Both the position numbers and the translations under genes were made by a program. The notes beneath the pieces are model-generated. The model made no database searches and had not been told where the DNA came from. It worked only from the letters and a program-made list of their open reading frames with translations. 64,000 nucleotides of DNA from Pseudomonas lalkuanensis (lineage in GTDB: Bacteria; Pseudomonadota; Gammaproteobacteria; Pseudomonadales; Pseudomonadaceae), in NCBI RefSeq assembly GCF_008807375.1, contig NZ_CP043311.1:2708001-2772000 (forward strand). Reading direction: 5' to 3'. Shown one piece after another: positions 1-10,577 of this stretch; position 1 is the stretch's first letter, and every line of letters starts with the position of its first letter.

Positions 1-3000
1 CCGAATACCGGGCCCCGGAACCTTCCCATGACCTGCTCTGGCATCGCCAGGCAGCCACCGAAGCCGGGCGCCTGGAACTCTTCGAAAGCGCCCAGCGCAG
101 CCTGGACATCAAGCGGGGGCCGCTGTTGCGTGCCGTGCTCACTGAAGGTCCAGGCAGCGAACAGCGGCTGCTGCTGGCCATCCACCACCTGGCGGTGGAT
201 GGGGTGTCCTGGCGCGTCCTGCTGGAAGACCTGCAAGCCATCTATCGCCAACGAGCGGAGGGCCGCGATGCGCGATTGCCGCCCAAGACCAGCTCCCTGC
301 GTGATTGGAGCGGTCGCCTGGCGGCCTATGCCAGCAGCGAATCCCTGCGTGAGGAACAGGCCTGGTGGCAGGACCATCTCGACGGCCCGACGGCCGAGCC
401 GCCGCGCGACAACCCACAGGGCGCGAACACCGAACGCCATGCCCGCAGCGTCACCGTGCGGCTGGATGCCCCGCGCACCCGTGCGCTGCTGCAACAGGCG
501 CCAACGGCCTACCGCACCCGGGTCAACGACCTGCTGCTGACCGCACTGGCCCGCGTGCTCTGCCTCTGGACCGGCAGCCAGTCGGCCCTGGTGCAACTGG
601 AGGGTCATGGCCGCGAGGCGCTGTTCGATGAGATCGACCTGACCCGCAGCGTCGGCTGGTTCACCAGTACCTATCCGTTGCGCCTGACCCCGGCTGCCAC
701 GCCGGGTGAATCGATCAAGGCGATCAAGGAACAACTGCGCGCCGTGCCGCACAAGGGCCTCGGTCATGCTGTGCTCAGCTACCTTGCCGACGCCGGCCTG
801 CGCCAGGCGATGCAGGCGCTGCCACAGGCCAGGGTGACCTTCAACTACCTGGGCCAGTTCGACCAGAGCTTCGGCAGCGAAGCGCTGTTCCAACCGCTGG
901 AAGAGCCGGCCGGTGCCCAGCACGACAGCGACGCGCCACTCCCCAACTGGCTGAGCATCGATAGCCAGGTCTATGGCGGCGAGCTGCAACTGCGCTGGAC
1001 CTTCAGCGAGCAGGTATTCGACACGGCAAACATCGAACGCCTGGCCGCGGACTACCAGGCCGAGCTGGAAGGCCTGCTGGAGCATTGCCTGGCCGAGGGC
1101 AGTGGCGGCATCACACCGTCCGACTTTCCGCTGGCGCGTCTGTCCCAGGAACAGTTGGACAGCCTGTCCCTGGCCCCCGGCGAGATCGGCGACATCTACC
1201 CGCTGACCCCGATGCAGGAGGGGCTGCTGCTGCACACCCTGCTGGAGCCGCGTTCCGGCATCTACTTCATGCAGGATCGCTACACCATCAACAGCGCCAT
1301 CGACTTCGAGCGTTTCGCCACCGCCTGGCACGCGGTGGTCGACCGGCACGAAGCCCTGCGTGCTTCGTTCTGGTGGAACAGCGGCGAGAACATGCAGCAG
1401 ATCATCCATCGCCGCAGCACCGCCCGCATCGAGCTGCTGGACTGGAGCGCCCTGCCTGCGGCGGACCACGACCAGCGCCTGCGCAACCTGCTCAAGGCCG
1501 AGCGCGAGGCCGGCTTCAACCTGCTGGAAGAAGCACCGTTCCGCCTGCGGCTGATCCGCCTGGGCGCCGAGTGCCACTGGTTCATCATGAGCAACCACCA
1601 CATCCTCATCGATGCCTGGTGCCGTTCCCTGCTGATGGGCGACTTCCTGGAAATCTACGGCGCACTGGGCGAGGGCCGCGAGGCACGCCTGCCAACGCCA
1701 CCGCGCTACCGCGACTACATCGGCTGGCTGCAACAGCAGGACGCCCAGGCCGCCGCCGACTTCTGGCGCGACAACCTGCGCGGTTTCGAGCGGCCCAGCT
1801 ACATCCCCAGTGATCGCCCGTTCCTGCGCGATAACGGCGCCATGCTGGTGGGCGACCGCATCATCCGCCTGAAAGTGGAAGAGGGTGCTCGCCTGCGTGA
1901 GCTGGCGCAGCGTCATCAGCTGACCCTCAACACCTTCGCCCAGGCCGCATGGGCCCTGGTGCTGCGCTGCTACGGCAGCGAGCGTGACGTGCTCTTCGGC
2001 GTCACCGTGGCCGGGCGTCCGGTAGGCATGCCGGAAATGCAGCGTACGGTGGGCCTGTTCATCAACAGCATCCCGCTGCGGGTGCCGATGCCGGCGGTTG
2101 GCGAGCGCCAGAGCGTGCGCGACTGGCTGCAATCGCTGCTGGAACACAACCTGGCCCTGCGCGAGTACGAGTACCTGCCGCTGGTGAAGGTGCAGGAGTG
2201 CAGCGAGCTGCCGAAAGGTCAGCCGCTGTTCGACAGCCTCTTCGTGTTCGAGAACGCGCCGGTGGAGGTCTCGGTGCTGGACCGCGCCCAGAGCCTGTCC
2301 GCCAGTTCGGAGTCCGGTCGTACCCACACCAACTTCCCGCTCACCGTGGTCTGCTACCCGGGCGACGACCTCGGCCTGCACCTGTCCTACGACCGGCGCT
2401 TCTTCGAGCAAGCCACCATCGACAAGCTGCTGGCTGACTTCAAGCGCCTGCTGCTGGCCCTGGGCGAGCACATCGACAGCGACTTCTCCGAGCTGCCACT
2501 GCTGGGCTTTGATGAGCGCGGCTTCCTGCTGGACGACTGCAACCGCACCGAACAGGCCTATCCGCTGGAGCAGGGCTATGTGCGCCTGTTCGAAGCGAAG
2601 GTGGCGGAGCATCCGCAGCGGACCGTCGCCACCTGCCAGGGCGCCGCCTGGAACTATGCCGAGCTGAACCTTCGCGCCAACCGGCTGGGCCATGCCCTGG
2701 TGGCGGCCGGGGTGCGCATCGACCAGCCGGTGGCCCTGCTGGGTGATCGTGGCCTGGAGCTGCTGGGCATGATGGTTGGCGCCTTCAAGGCCGGTGGTGG
2801 TTACCTGCCGCTGGACCCGGCACATCCGCAGCCGCGACTGGTGGATGTGCTGGAGCGCAGCCGTGCTCCGGTGCTGGTTTGCACCCGTGCCTTCGAAGCC
2901 CGGGCCCGTGCCCTGCTCGACGAACTCAACTGCGCCCACCGCCCGCGCCTGCTGGTGTGGGAAAGCGTGCAGGCCGGCGAGGGCGATGGGCATGACCTCG

Positions 3001-4415
3001 GCATCTCCAGCGGCCCGGACAACCTCGCCTACATCATCTTCACCTCCGGCTCCACCGGGCAGCCGAAGGGCGTGATGGTCGAGCAGGCCGGCATGCTCAA
3101 CAACCAGTTGAGCAAGGTGCCTTACCTCGCGCTGAGCGAAGCGGACGTGATCGCCCAGACGGCTTCCCAGAGCTTCGACATCTCGGTGTGGCAGTTCCTC
3201 ACGGCGCCGCTCTGTGGCGCCCAGGTGGACATCGTGCCGAATGCCATCGCCCATGACCCGACGGCGCTGCTGACCCACGTGCGCGAACGCGGCATCACGG
3301 TGCTGGAAAGCGTGCCGTCGATGATCCAGGGCATGCTCGCCTTCGATGCCATGGACCTCGCCGGTCTTCGCTGGATGCTGCCCACCGGCGAGGCGATGCC
3401 GCCGGAACTGGCGCGCCAGTGGCTGCAGCGCTATCCGGCCATCGGCCTGGTGAACGCCTACGGCCCGGCGGAGTGCTCGGACGACGTGGCGCTGTTCCGC
3501 GTCGACGCGGCTTCCACCGAGGGCGCGTACCTGCCCATCGGCACGCCGACCGACAACAACCGCCTCTACCTGCTGGATACCGAGCTGCAACCGGTGCCGC
3601 TGGGCGCGGTGGGTGAGCTGTGCGTCGCCGGCATCGGCGTCGGTCGCGGCTATGTCGGCGATCCGCTGCGCAGCGCCCAGGTGTTCCTGCCGGACCCCTT
3701 CGGTGAGCCGGGGATGCGCCTGTACCGCACCGGCGACCTGGCGCGGCGCCGCTTCGATGGCGTGCTGGAGTACGTCGGCCGTGTGGACCACCAGGTGAAG
3801 ATTCGTGGCTTGCGCATCGAGCTCGGTGAGATCGAGGCGCGGCTGCATGCACACCCCGAGGTTCGCGATGGCGCGGTAGCCGTGCAGGACGGCGCCACCG
3901 GCAAACAGCTGGTGGGCTACGTGGTGCCGGTCGATCCGCTGGCCGATTCCGCCGGGTTGCGCGAACGCCTCAAGCAGGCACTCAAGGCCACGCTGCCGGA
4001 ATACATGGTGCCGCTGCACTGGCTGCAACTGGCCGAACTACCGCACAACGCCAACGGCAAGCTGGACCGCAAGGCCTTGCCGGCACTGGACATCGGCCAC
4101 ACCCGGGGCACCTTCCTGGCACCGCGCAATGAGCTGGAAGCAACCCTAGCGGGCATCTGGCGCGAAGTGCTGAAGGTGGAGCGGGTCGGGGTCACCGACG
4201 ACTTCTTCGAACTGGGCGGGCATTCCCTGCTGGCCACGCAGATCGCCTCCCGCGTGCAGAAAACCCTGCAACGCAATGTGCCGCTGCGGGCCATGTTCGA
4301 GTGCGCCACGGTTGAGGAACTCGCGCGCTACATCGAATCGCTGGAAGACAGCGCCATCAGTGAACAGAAGGCCAGCCGCCTGGACGACCTGATGGCGAGC
4401 CTGGAAGCGCTCTGA
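1..4415 (+). CDS. pvdL: Nonribosomal peptide synthetase, 3' part; PvdL-like, ends in a 2,4-diaminobutyrate module
   Basis: The reading frame is open from base 3, so the gene starts outside the window. Domains in order: an epimerization domain (HHLAVDG near 183, EGHGRE near 600, NYLGQFD near 843), a condensation domain (HHILIDAW near 1590), an adenylation domain ([11 protein letters not shown] near 3035, YRTGDL near 3723, [10 protein letters not shown] near 4051) and a carrier domain (LGGHSLL near 4210). There is no thioesterase; the protein ends about 60 residues after the carrier serine. Aligning the adenylation motifs to GrsA by eye gives the ten-residue code DIWELTADDK, which I recall as the code for L-2,4-diaminobutyrate. 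PvdL of pyoverdine synthesis ends in exactly this E-C-A(Dab)-T order after a D-Tyr module, and the next gene makes diaminobutyrate. A lipopeptide synthetase with a terminal Dab module is the main alternative. Confidence 0.8.
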   Translation, partial: EYRAPEPSHDLLWHRQAATEAGRLELFESAQRSLDIKRGPLLRAVLTEGPGSEQRLLLAIHHLAVDGVSWRVLLEDLQAIYRQRAEGRDARLPPKTSSLRDWSGRLAAYASSESLREEQAWWQDHLDGPTAEPPRDNPQGANTERHARSVTVRLDAPRTRALLQQAPTAYRTRVNDLLLTALARVLCLWTGSQSALVQLEGHGREALFDEIDLTRSVGWFTSTYPLRLTPAATPGESIKAIKEQLRAVPHKGLGHAVLSYLADAGLRQAMQALPQARVTFNYLGQFDQSFGSEALFQPLEEPAGAQHDSDAPLPNWLSIDSQVYGGELQLRWTFSEQVFDTANIERLAADYQAELEGLLEHCLAEGSGGITPSDFPLARLSQEQLDSLSLAPGEIGDIYPLTPMQEGLLLHTLLEPRSGIYFMQDRYTINSAIDFERFATAWHAVVDRHEALRASFWWNSGENMQQIIHRRSTARIELLDWSALPAADHDQRLRNLLKAEREAGFNLLEEAPFRLRLIRLGAECHWFIMSNHHILIDAWCRSLLMGDFLEIYGALGEGREARLPTPPRYRDYIGWLQQQDAQAAADFWRDNLRGFERPSYIPSDRPFLRDNGAMLVGDRIIRLKVEEGARLRELAQRHQLTLNTFAQAAWALVLRCYGSERDVLFGVTVAGRPVGMPEMQRTVGLFINSIPLRVPMPAVGERQSVRDWLQSLLEHNLALREYEYLPLVKVQECSELPKGQPLFDSLFVFENAPVEVSVLDRAQSLSASSESGRTHTNFPLTVVCYPGDDLGLHLSYDRRFFEQATIDKLLADFKRLLLALGEHIDSDFSELPLLGFDERGFLLDDCNRTEQAYPLEQGYVRLFEAKVAEHPQRTVATCQGAAWNYAELNLRANRLGHALVAAGVRIDQPVALLGDRGLELLGMMVGAFKAGGGYLPLDPAHPQPRLVDVLERSRAPVLVCTRAFEARARALLDELNCAHRPRLLVWESVQAGEGDGHDLGISSGPDNLAYIIFTSGSTGQPKGVMVEQAGMLNNQLSKVPYLALSEADVIAQTASQSFDISVWQFLTAPLCGAQVDIVPNAIAHDPTALLTHVRERGITVLESVPSMIQGMLAFDAMDLAGLRWMLPTGEAMPPELARQWLQRYPAIGLVNAYGPAECSDDVALFRVDAASTEGAYLPIGTPTDNNRLYLLDTELQPVPLGAVGELCVAGIGVGRGYVGDPLRSAQVFLPDPFGEPGMRLYRTGDLARRRFDGVLEYVGRVDHQVKIRGLRIELGEIEARLHAHPEVRDGAVAVQDGATGKQLVGYVVPVDPLADSAGLRERLKQALKATLPEYMVPLHWLQLAELPHNANGKLDRKALPALDIGHTRGTFLAPRNELEATLAGIWREVLKVERVGVTDDFFELGGHSLLATQIASRVQKTLQRNVPLRAMFECATVEELARYIESLEDSAISEQKASRLDDLMASLEAL

Positions 4416-4425
4416 TCACAAGAAA

Positions 4426-4454
4426 GCGCCGCCAGGCCACGCGCCCGGCGGCGC
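4426..4454. other. Hairpin between the synthetase and aminotransferase genes
   Basis: Perfect 8-bp arms GCGCCGCC and GGCGGCGC enclose a 13-base loop. No T-run follows on the plus strand, so it is not a classical terminator. It could be an mRNA-processing or attenuation structure inside the operon. Confidence 0.45.
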
Positions 4455-4484
4455 ATCGGAAAACACCAGTCAAGGGTAAGGACA

Positions 4485-5873
4485 ATGCAAGCCACCGCAG
4501 AGCAACTGATCACCGGAACCGAGGCGCTCTACAGCTTCGAGGAAAACCCCTTGCTGGAGCGCCAGAAACAGCAGGAATCCAACGCCCGCAGCTACCCGCG
4601 ACGCATCCCCCTGGCACTCAAGCGCGCCCGTGGCATCCATGTCGAAGACATCGAAGGCCGCACCTTCATCGACTGCCTCGCGGGTGCCGGCACCCTGGCC
4701 CTGGGTCACAACCACCCGGTGGTGGTGCAAGCCATCCAGAAGGTGCTGGCCGATGAGCTGCCGCTGCACACCCTGGACCTCACCACGCCGGTGAAGGATG
4801 CCTTCGTCCAGGACCTGTTCGCCGTGCTGCCACCGGCTTTCGCCCACAAGGCAAGGATCCAGTTCTGCGGCCCTACCGGCACCGACGCCGTGGAAGCGGC
4901 GCTGAAGCTGGTGCGCACCGCCACCGGGCGCGGCACGGTGCTGGCCTTCCAAGGCGGCTACCACGGCATGAGCCAGGGCGCGCTGTCGCTGATGGGCAAC
5001 CTCGGCCCGAAGAAGGCCATGGGCAGCCTGCTCAGCAACAACGTGCAGTTCCTGCCGTACCCCTATGACTACCGTTGCCCGTTCGGCCTTGGCGGCCAGG
5101 CGGGTGTCGAGGTCAACCTGCGCTATATCGAGAACCTGCTGACCGACCCGGAAGGGGGCGTGCTGCCGCCGGCGGCCATCATCGTCGAAGCCGTGCAGGG
5201 CGAGGGTGGCGTGATCCCGGCCCAGAGCGCCTGGCTGCGGGGCCTGCGCGAGCTGACGTCGCGCCTCGGCATCGCGCTCATAGTCGATGAAATCCAGAGC
5301 GGCTTCGCCCGTACCGGCAAGATGTTCGCCTTCGAGCACGCCAGCATCGATCCCGATGTGGTGGTGCTGTCCAAGGCCATCGGCGGTAGCCTGCCGCTGG
5401 CGGTGATGGTCTACCAGGACTGGCTGGACCAATGGAAACCGGGCGCCCACGCCGGCACCTTCCGGGGCAACCAGATGGCCATGGCCGCAGGCTCGGCGGT
5501 GATCCGCTACCTCGACCAGGAAAACATCCCGGCCCACGCCGAAACCATGGGCCAGCGCCTGCGCAGCCACCTGAAGAACCTCCAGTCCGACTACCCGCAG
5601 CTGGGCGATATCCGTGGCCGTGGCCTGATGCTCGGCGTGGAAGTGGTGGACCCGTCGGGCAATGCCGACCATCTCGGCCATCCGCCGGCGTTCGGCAGGC
5701 TGGCGTCATTCATCCAGAACGAGTGCCTCAAGCGCGGCCTGATCCTCGAACTGGGTGGCCGCCATGGCTGCGTGGTGCGCTTCCTGCCGCCGCTGATCAT
5801 CACCGCGGAACAGATCGACGAAGTGGCCGAGCGCTTTGCCGGTGCCGTGAGGGCAGCGGTGCAGCGGCTCTGA
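4485..5873 (+). CDS. pvdH: Diaminobutyrate--2-oxoglutarate aminotransferase
   Basis: A 462-residue class III PLP aminotransferase. It converts L-aspartate 4-semialdehyde plus glutamate to L-2,4-diaminobutyrate, the substrate predicted for the last module of the preceding synthetase. Visible signatures are DEIQSGFARTG (cofactor-binding aspartate region) and the PLP lysine K297 in SKAIGG. The length matches the Dat/PvdH family. The ATG lies 69 bases after the synthetase stop and is preceded by AAGGG at good spacing, so the two genes are probably co-transcribed. In pyoverdine loci the gene is called pvdH, elsewhere dat or ectB-like. An ectoine-type EctB is less likely because no ectA or ectC is adjacent. 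Confidence 0.85.
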   Translation: MQATAEQLITGTEALYSFEENPLLERQKQQESNARSYPRRIPLALKRARGIHVEDIEGRTFIDCLAGAGTLALGHNHPVVVQAIQKVLADELPLHTLDLTTPVKDAFVQDLFAVLPPAFAHKARIQFCGPTGTDAVEAALKLVRTATGRGTVLAFQGGYHGMSQGALSLMGNLGPKKAMGSLLSNNVQFLPYPYDYRCPFGLGGQAGVEVNLRYIENLLTDPEGGVLPPAAIIVEAVQGEGGVIPAQSAWLRGLRELTSRLGIALIVDEIQSGFARTGKMFAFEHASIDPDVVVLSKAIGGSLPLAVMVYQDWLDQWKPGAHAGTFRGNQMAMAAGSAVIRYLDQENIPAHAETMGQRLRSHLKNLQSDYPQLGDIRGRGLMLGVEVVDPSGNADHLGHPPAFGRLASFIQNECLKRGLILELGGRHGCVVRFLPPLIITAEQIDEVAERFAGAVRAAVQRL

Positions 5874-5892
5874 CGTGCGACACGTCGCCACT

Positions 5893-6004
5893 TGTGGGGG
5901 TGATTTCATTGACGAAGGAGGCCGCAGGCCTCCCGCAGGTTGGTCAGGGCGAAGCGAAACCCAACACAGCGGAGTTCGACTTCGCACGTTGGGCTTCGTG
6001 GCCT
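5893..6004. repeat. REP-like intergenic repeat
   Basis: It lies between two convergent genes and carries a hairpin (GGAGGCC, loop GCA, GGCCTCC at 5917-5933) followed by a GCAGGTTGG / CCCAACA pair. The same words (GAAGGAGGCCGC..., GCAGGTTGGGCTTCG) recur at 22.9-23.05 kb, and related units occur at 30.4, 50.7 and 54.4 kb. Because of its position it may also end transcription from both sides. Confidence 0.6.
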
Positions 6005-6023
6005 CAGCGGTAACGTCAGGCGG

Positions 6024-7208
6024 TCAGAACACCTCTAACAGGCCGGCGGCGCCCATGCCGCCGCCCACGCACATGGTCACGACGACGTACTTCACGCCAC
6101 GGCGCTTGCCCTCCAGCAGGGCGTGGCCGACCATCCGCGCGCCGCTCATGCCGTAGGGGTGGCCGATGGCGATGGCGCCGCCGTTGACGTTGTATCGCGC
6201 GTTGTCGATGCCCAGCCGGTCGCGGCAGTAGATGGCCTGGCAGGCGAAGGCTTCGTTGAGTTCCCACAGGCCGATATCGTCGACCTTCAGGCCGTGCTGC
6301 TTGAGCAGACGGGGCACGGCCAGTACCGGGCCGATGCCCATTTCTTCCGGCGCGAGGCCCACCACCGCCATGCCACGATAGGCCCCCAGCGGCTCCAGGT
6401 TGCGCTGTTCGGCGAGGCGGCCGTCCATCAGCACGCAGGCGCTGGCGCCGTCGGACAGCTGGCTGGCGTTGCCGGCGGTGATGCAGCCGCCTTCGATCAC
6501 CGGTTTGAGCCGGGCCAGGTCCTCGAGAGTGGTCTGCGGACGGTTGCCTTCGTCCTGGGCGAGGGTGACGTCTTCGAAGCTGATGGCGCCGCTGGCCTTG
6601 TCGACGATTTGCCGTGTGACCGTGACCGGGACGATTTCGCCCTCGAACAGGCCGGCCCCCTGGGCCGCCGCGGTACGCTGCTGGGATTGCAGGGAGTAGG
6701 CGTCCTGGGCCTCACGGCTGATGCCGTAGCGTTCGGCCACCAGTTCGGCGGTCTGCAGCATCGGCAGGTAGGCGTGGGGCACCTGCTTGATGACCTGGGA
6801 GTCGTGGTACTCGCCCACCCATTCCATGTGGCGGTTCTGCACCAGGCTGATGTGCTCCTGGCCGGCGCCGATGGTCACGGCCATGCCGTCCACCACGATC
6901 TGCTTGGCGGCGGTGGCGATGGCCATCAGGCCCGAGGCGCACTGGCGGTCGAGGGTCTGGCCGCCGACGCTAATCGGCAGGCCGGCGGCCAGCACGCTCA
7001 TGCGGCCGAGGTTCCAGCCGGCGGTGCCGGCGGGCATGCCGGTGCCCATCACCAGGTCTTCGATTTCTGCAGCGTCGATACCGGCGCGCTCGACGGCGGC
7101 GCGGATGGCGAAGGCGGCCATGGTCGGCGCGGTGGTGGCGTTGAAGGCACCGCGGAACGCCTTGCCGATGGGCGTGCGTGCGGTGGAGAGGATGACGGCT
7201 TCTTTCAT
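6024..7208 (-). CDS. Acetyl-CoA C-acyltransferase (thiolase)
   Basis: A 394-residue thiolase that should cleave 3-ketoacyl-CoA to acetyl-CoA and a shortened acyl-CoA (or run the reverse condensation). All family motifs are present: nucleophile C90 in DRQCASG, the [12 protein letters not shown] block from residue 340 with H350, and C380 in CVGGGMGAA near the C-terminus. It is the last gene of a minus-strand operon with DUF1329, DUF1302 and serine hydrolase genes, and starts 25 bases after the DUF1329 stop. That context suggests a role in breaking down a hydrophobic substrate, not general fatty-acid metabolism. It is a cytoplasmic enzyme with no signal peptide. The upstream Shine-Dalgarno sequence is weak, consistent with translation within a polycistronic message. 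Confidence 0.88.
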   Translation of the reverse strand: MKEAVILSTARTPIGKAFRGAFNATTAPTMAAFAIRAAVERAGIDAAEIEDLVMGTGMPAGTAGWNLGRMSVLAAGLPISVGGQTLDRQCASGLMAIATAAKQIVVDGMAVTIGAGQEHISLVQNRHMEWVGEYHDSQVIKQVPHAYLPMLQTAELVAERYGISREAQDAYSLQSQQRTAAAQGAGLFEGEIVPVTVTRQIVDKASGAISFEDVTLAQDEGNRPQTTLEDLARLKPVIEGGCITAGNASQLSDGASACVLMDGRLAEQRNLEPLGAYRGMAVVGLAPEEMGIGPVLAVPRLLKQHGLKVDDIGLWELNEAFACQAIYCRDRLGIDNARYNVNGGAIAIGHPYGMSGARMVGHALLEGKRRGVKYVVVTMCVGGGMGAAGLLEVF

Positions 7209-7233
7209 GGGGTATGTTCCGTGAAGGTTGCGA

Positions 7234-8580
7234 TTACTTGCCCAGGCGCTTGAGCTGCGCAGGGGTGAACTCGGCCTTGGAGACTTCCACGCCGTACCGC
7301 GCCTTGCTGGTCACTTCGTTGGTCATGTAGTTCACCGCGTAGCGGCCGGAAATCAGGTCGTAAGTGGCTTCTGCCACGGTGAGCGGCAGCTGGATGTCAT
7401 GCAGCATTGCCAGATGCGACTCGTAGTTGCGCCACAGTTCGCCACGGTTGTCGTACATATCTGCGGCGAGGATCTGCCAGCTGTCCTCGTCCAGGTAGAA
7501 ACGGCGCTTGCCGTAGACGTGACGGCTGTTCGGTTTGAGAGTGGCCTCCACTACCCACACGCGATGCTTCTCGTAGCGCGCGTGCTCGGGGTTGAGGAAA
7601 CCGGGTTTGAGCAGGTCGCTGTAGCGCACCTGCTTACTCGCCATGCGGTAGGCGTTGTAGGGCACCAGCATTTCGCGCTTGCCCAGGAGCTTCCAGTCGT
7701 AGCGGTCAGGAGCGCCGTTGTAGCCGTCGACGCTGTCGGCCACCACTTGGCCGAAGCTGTAGCGTGCGCTGCTGTCGTAGGCCACGGTGGGTGCGCGTCG
7801 AACGCGGCGCTGGCCGGGGTTGTACTGCCAGGCCGAGCGCGGACCGGAAACCTGGTTGATCGGCTCGTGCACCAGGGTCACCTCGCCGGCGTAGCGGGAG
7901 GGCGCGGTGGTACGTACGCGGTTGAAGAAGAGCAGGTTCTCACCCGGATCCAGGTCGCTGACCCGCTCGCGGAAGGCGGTCAGACCATCGGAGTTGACCA
8001 GGGTGTAGTCGCCCTTTTCCTGCACGGTGGCCGAGGCGAATTGGCGGCGGATGGAACCGCCGCGGTAGCGGGTCAGATGGTTCCACATCACTTCCAGTCC
8101 GTCGGTGGGCTGCGGGAAGGGCACGCCGAAGTTGTAGCCATCTAGGCCGTAGCCGGCGTCAGTCAGACTGACCTTGGCCAGGTTGGCGCGGGTCTCGTCG
8201 AGGTAGGCCTGGGGCAGGGTGGCGCTGCGATGGCTCGGGTACACGCGCATGCGGTACTCGGGGTAGCGGGCGAACATGCCTTGCTGGCCGGAGCTGAGCT
8301 GGTCGCGGTACTGCTCGAGGTTGGCCCGGGTAATCTCGTACAGTGGCTGTTCCGAGGCAAACGGGTCGCTGTAGTCGCCATTGCCGCTGACGGGCGCCGC
8401 GCCGGGCTTCATGCCGCCATCCCAGGCAGGGATGCTGCCGTCTGCATTGGCGGCGCGCTCGGCGCCCACCGGGGTGAGTGGGCCGTCCAGGCGCGCGCTG
8501 TCGGTTTCCTTGGCCTGCGCCAGGGAGGCGGCGGCCAGCAGGGCGATGGCGAGGGTGAGTTGCTTGAAGGCAAGAGTCAT
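7234..8580 (-). CDS. DUF1329 family envelope protein
   Basis: A 448-residue protein with a clear Sec signal peptide ([23 protein letters not shown]), followed by the GxxPAWDGG region typical of DUF1329. It is predicted to be periplasmic or outer-membrane associated, with a LolA/LolB-like lipid-binding fold. Its start lies 2 bases after the DUF1302 stop, so translation is probably coupled. DUF1302/DUF1329 pairs are widespread in pseudomonads and are often found beside genes for degrading steroids, terpenoids or alkanes; exact function is not established. Here the operon adds a serine hydrolase and a thiolase, which fits uptake or processing of a lipophilic compound. Confidence 0.82.
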   Translation of the reverse strand: MTLAFKQLTLAIALLAAASLAQAKETDSARLDGPLTPVGAERAANADGSIPAWDGGMKPGAAPVSGNGDYSDPFASEQPLYEITRANLEQYRDQLSSGQQGMFARYPEYRMRVYPSHRSATLPQAYLDETRANLAKVSLTDAGYGLDGYNFGVPFPQPTDGLEVMWNHLTRYRGGSIRRQFASATVQEKGDYTLVNSDGLTAFRERVSDLDPGENLLFFNRVRTTAPSRYAGEVTLVHEPINQVSGPRSAWQYNPGQRRVRRAPTVAYDSSARYSFGQVVADSVDGYNGAPDRYDWKLLGKREMLVPYNAYRMASKQVRYSDLLKPGFLNPEHARYEKHRVWVVEATLKPNSRHVYGKRRFYLDEDSWQILAADMYDNRGELWRNYESHLAMLHDIQLPLTVAEATYDLISGRYAVNYMTNEVTSKARYGVEVSKAEFTPAQLKRLGK

Positions 8581-8582
8581 GG

Positions 8583-10463
8583 TCAGAAGCTCGCTTTGAG
8601 GGTGACCGAGGCGAAGTCGCGGTCATCGATGACGGAGAACTCGTTCGAGCCGAAGAAGCTGTTGTAGGCAAGCTCGAGCGAGTAGTCGTTGCGGTAGTCG
8701 AAGGTCAGGGCGAGGCCCACGGCCTGCTGGCCTTCCTGGAAGTTGGGGCCGAAGCCCTCAACGTCGTGGCGCCAGTTGATCGAGGGCGTCACCACGGTCG
8801 CTGGCAACAGGTCCTCGAAGTTCAGGCCCATGCGCAGGCGGTAGCCCCAGGAGAAGGCGGTCATCACCCCGTGGGTGTTGCAGTGGGTGGCGGCGGCCAG
8901 TTCGGCGTCGGTGAGGCCAGCCGGGTTCTGCGTCGAGGGCGTCGAGCAAGGCGTGCCATCGGAGGTAGGCGTGCGTCCGAAGGCGCCGGAGCGGCCGAAG
9001 CGCTCGTCCTGCGGGTCCAGGGCGCCGATCCAGTTGGCGCCGGCTTCCAGGGCCCAGGCCAGGCGCTGGGCGCCGAGGACGTTGGACACGGTGTCGGTTG
9101 CGCCGAGGCTGAACTGCCAGACCTCCTTGCGCTTGTAGCCGTCTACCCGGCTGCCACGGGATGCGGCGAGCTGTGCGGAGGGCATGGGCATGATCCAGCT
9201 GTTGGTCTGGCCGGCGAGCAGGTTGATCAGGTCGGCGGAGTTGAGGTTGAGCGGCATGTTGGGGCGGTAGCTCAGCTCGCCGAACAGCGCGGTGCCACCC
9301 ACCACGCCGCTGATACTGGTGCCGAACAGGCGGATGTTCTCCGGGTAGGCCGTGAAGTAGTCGCCAGTATTCAGGTTAGCCCCGGGGTTGCCGCTGGAGT
9401 TCGGCGCCTGGCGGGCGATCACGCCGGACAGTATCGGTGTGCGGCTGTGGTAGTTGAGGTAATAGAAGCCGAGGTCGGCGTCATTGAGTGATTCGATCAG
9501 GTAGTGCATGGCCAGGCCATACTGGCCGGTGTCGCTGGCCCAGTCGGTGGCGGTACGTTGCAGATAGCGCTCGGCGGCTGGGCGCAGCGACGGAGGAGCG
9601 TCGAGGACGTTGCTCACGCTGGAGTTGGCGGTGATGGAAATGCCGCCGGCGATCAGCTTGTCGACCTGGCAGCCCTCCTGCAGCGAATCGTTGGAGCTGA
9701 AGAAGGTGCCGCAACCCTCCAGCACCGAGGGGCGGAAGTTGTACTGCCAGAAGCCCTCGAAGCTGACAGCGTCGGTCAGGTCGTAGTTGAAACTGACCAT
9801 CTCCACCGGCAACAGGCCTTCCTTGAGCTCGGTGCCCGGGCGGTTGAACGCCGACACGTCGAGGGGATTGATGGCATTCACCCCGTTCTGCAGGAAAAGC
9901 GCCTCGCCCCAGCTCAGGACCTGCTTGCCCAGCTTCACGCTGAGCGGGCGACCGTCCAATTCGAAGTCTTTCCACAAGTAGGCATCGAGCACCTCGAAGC
10001 CCTTGAACCGGGCCAGGTCCTGCCAGCCGGAGTCGTCGAACTTGCGAAAGTCGCCGTTGCCGGTCTCCATCGCATGGTCGTACCAGTATTTGAAGCGGAT
10101 GAAGGCGCCCTGGGAGCCATCGTTGAGATCGAAGTCGCTGAGGCCCTTGAACAGGGTGGAGATGGTGTCACCCTTGTCGAAGTTGAGCTTGCCGTCGTCA
10201 CCGTTGTAGTTGATGCCGGTGCCGACCTTGCCAATGCTGGTGGCGTCCGCCTTGTTTAGAAGGTGTTTGTCGGCATTCTCCAGCGACCAGCTAGTGCCAA
10301 GGGACAGGGTGGTGTTGCTGGCCAGGCTCCAGTCGTTGTTCAACTGCCAGGTGGCGGCCTGGGATATAGGGCCAACGGTGGCAAGGGCGATCCCCAGGGC
10401 CATGGCCGTAGGGCGGAAGGCGCGCTGGAGGGGGGAGCGGTTGGGCGAGGTCGTGCGGTTCAT
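8583..10463 (-). CDS. DUF1302 family outer-membrane protein
   Basis: A 626-residue protein with a signal peptide (hydrophobic stretch AMALGIALATVGPISQA) and the N-terminal WQLNNDWSLASNTTLSLG pattern of DUF1302. Long aromatic-rich alternating segments and a C-terminal residue F (ASVTLKASF) are typical of outer-membrane beta-barrels. It is probably a barrel that passes or binds a hydrophobic substrate together with the DUF1329 protein encoded immediately downstream. The ATG is preceded by GAGAGGG, and 12-20 bases further upstream by AACAACAA, the canonical Crc/Hfq motif. The gap to the upstream serine hydrolase gene is 114 bases, so an internal promoter is possible. Confidence 0.82.
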   Translation of the reverse strand: MNRTTSPNRSPLQRAFRPTAMALGIALATVGPISQAATWQLNNDWSLASNTTLSLGTSWSLENADKHLLNKADATSIGKVGTGINYNGDDGKLNFDKGDTISTLFKGLSDFDLNDGSQGAFIRFKYWYDHAMETGNGDFRKFDDSGWQDLARFKGFEVLDAYLWKDFELDGRPLSVKLGKQVLSWGEALFLQNGVNAINPLDVSAFNRPGTELKEGLLPVEMVSFNYDLTDAVSFEGFWQYNFRPSVLEGCGTFFSSNDSLQEGCQVDKLIAGGISITANSSVSNVLDAPPSLRPAAERYLQRTATDWASDTGQYGLAMHYLIESLNDADLGFYYLNYHSRTPILSGVIARQAPNSSGNPGANLNTGDYFTAYPENIRLFGTSISGVVGGTALFGELSYRPNMPLNLNSADLINLLAGQTNSWIMPMPSAQLAASRGSRVDGYKRKEVWQFSLGATDTVSNVLGAQRLAWALEAGANWIGALDPQDERFGRSGAFGRTPTSDGTPCSTPSTQNPAGLTDAELAAATHCNTHGVMTAFSWGYRLRMGLNFEDLLPATVVTPSINWRHDVEGFGPNFQEGQQAVGLALTFDYRNDYSLELAYNSFFGSNEFSVIDDRDFASVTLKASF

Positions 10464-10475
10464 GAAACCCTCTCG

Positions 10476-10483
10476 TTGTTGTT
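10476..10483 (-). promoter_or_regulatory. Crc/Hfq catabolite-repression (CA) motif, DUF1302 leader
   Basis: AACAACAA on the minus strand, about 12 bases upstream of the start codon at 10463 and just before the Shine-Dalgarno sequence. AAnAAnAA is the known Hfq/Crc target of pseudomonads. Confidence 0.55.
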
Positions 10484-10577
10484 GTCGGGTCGTTGCGCCT
10501 GGGACGGTTTCGCGGGCAATGCGCTGCCCGGACCGCGCAGTCGCCTGCGCAGCCGTTTCCCTGACTTTGGATGTCGC

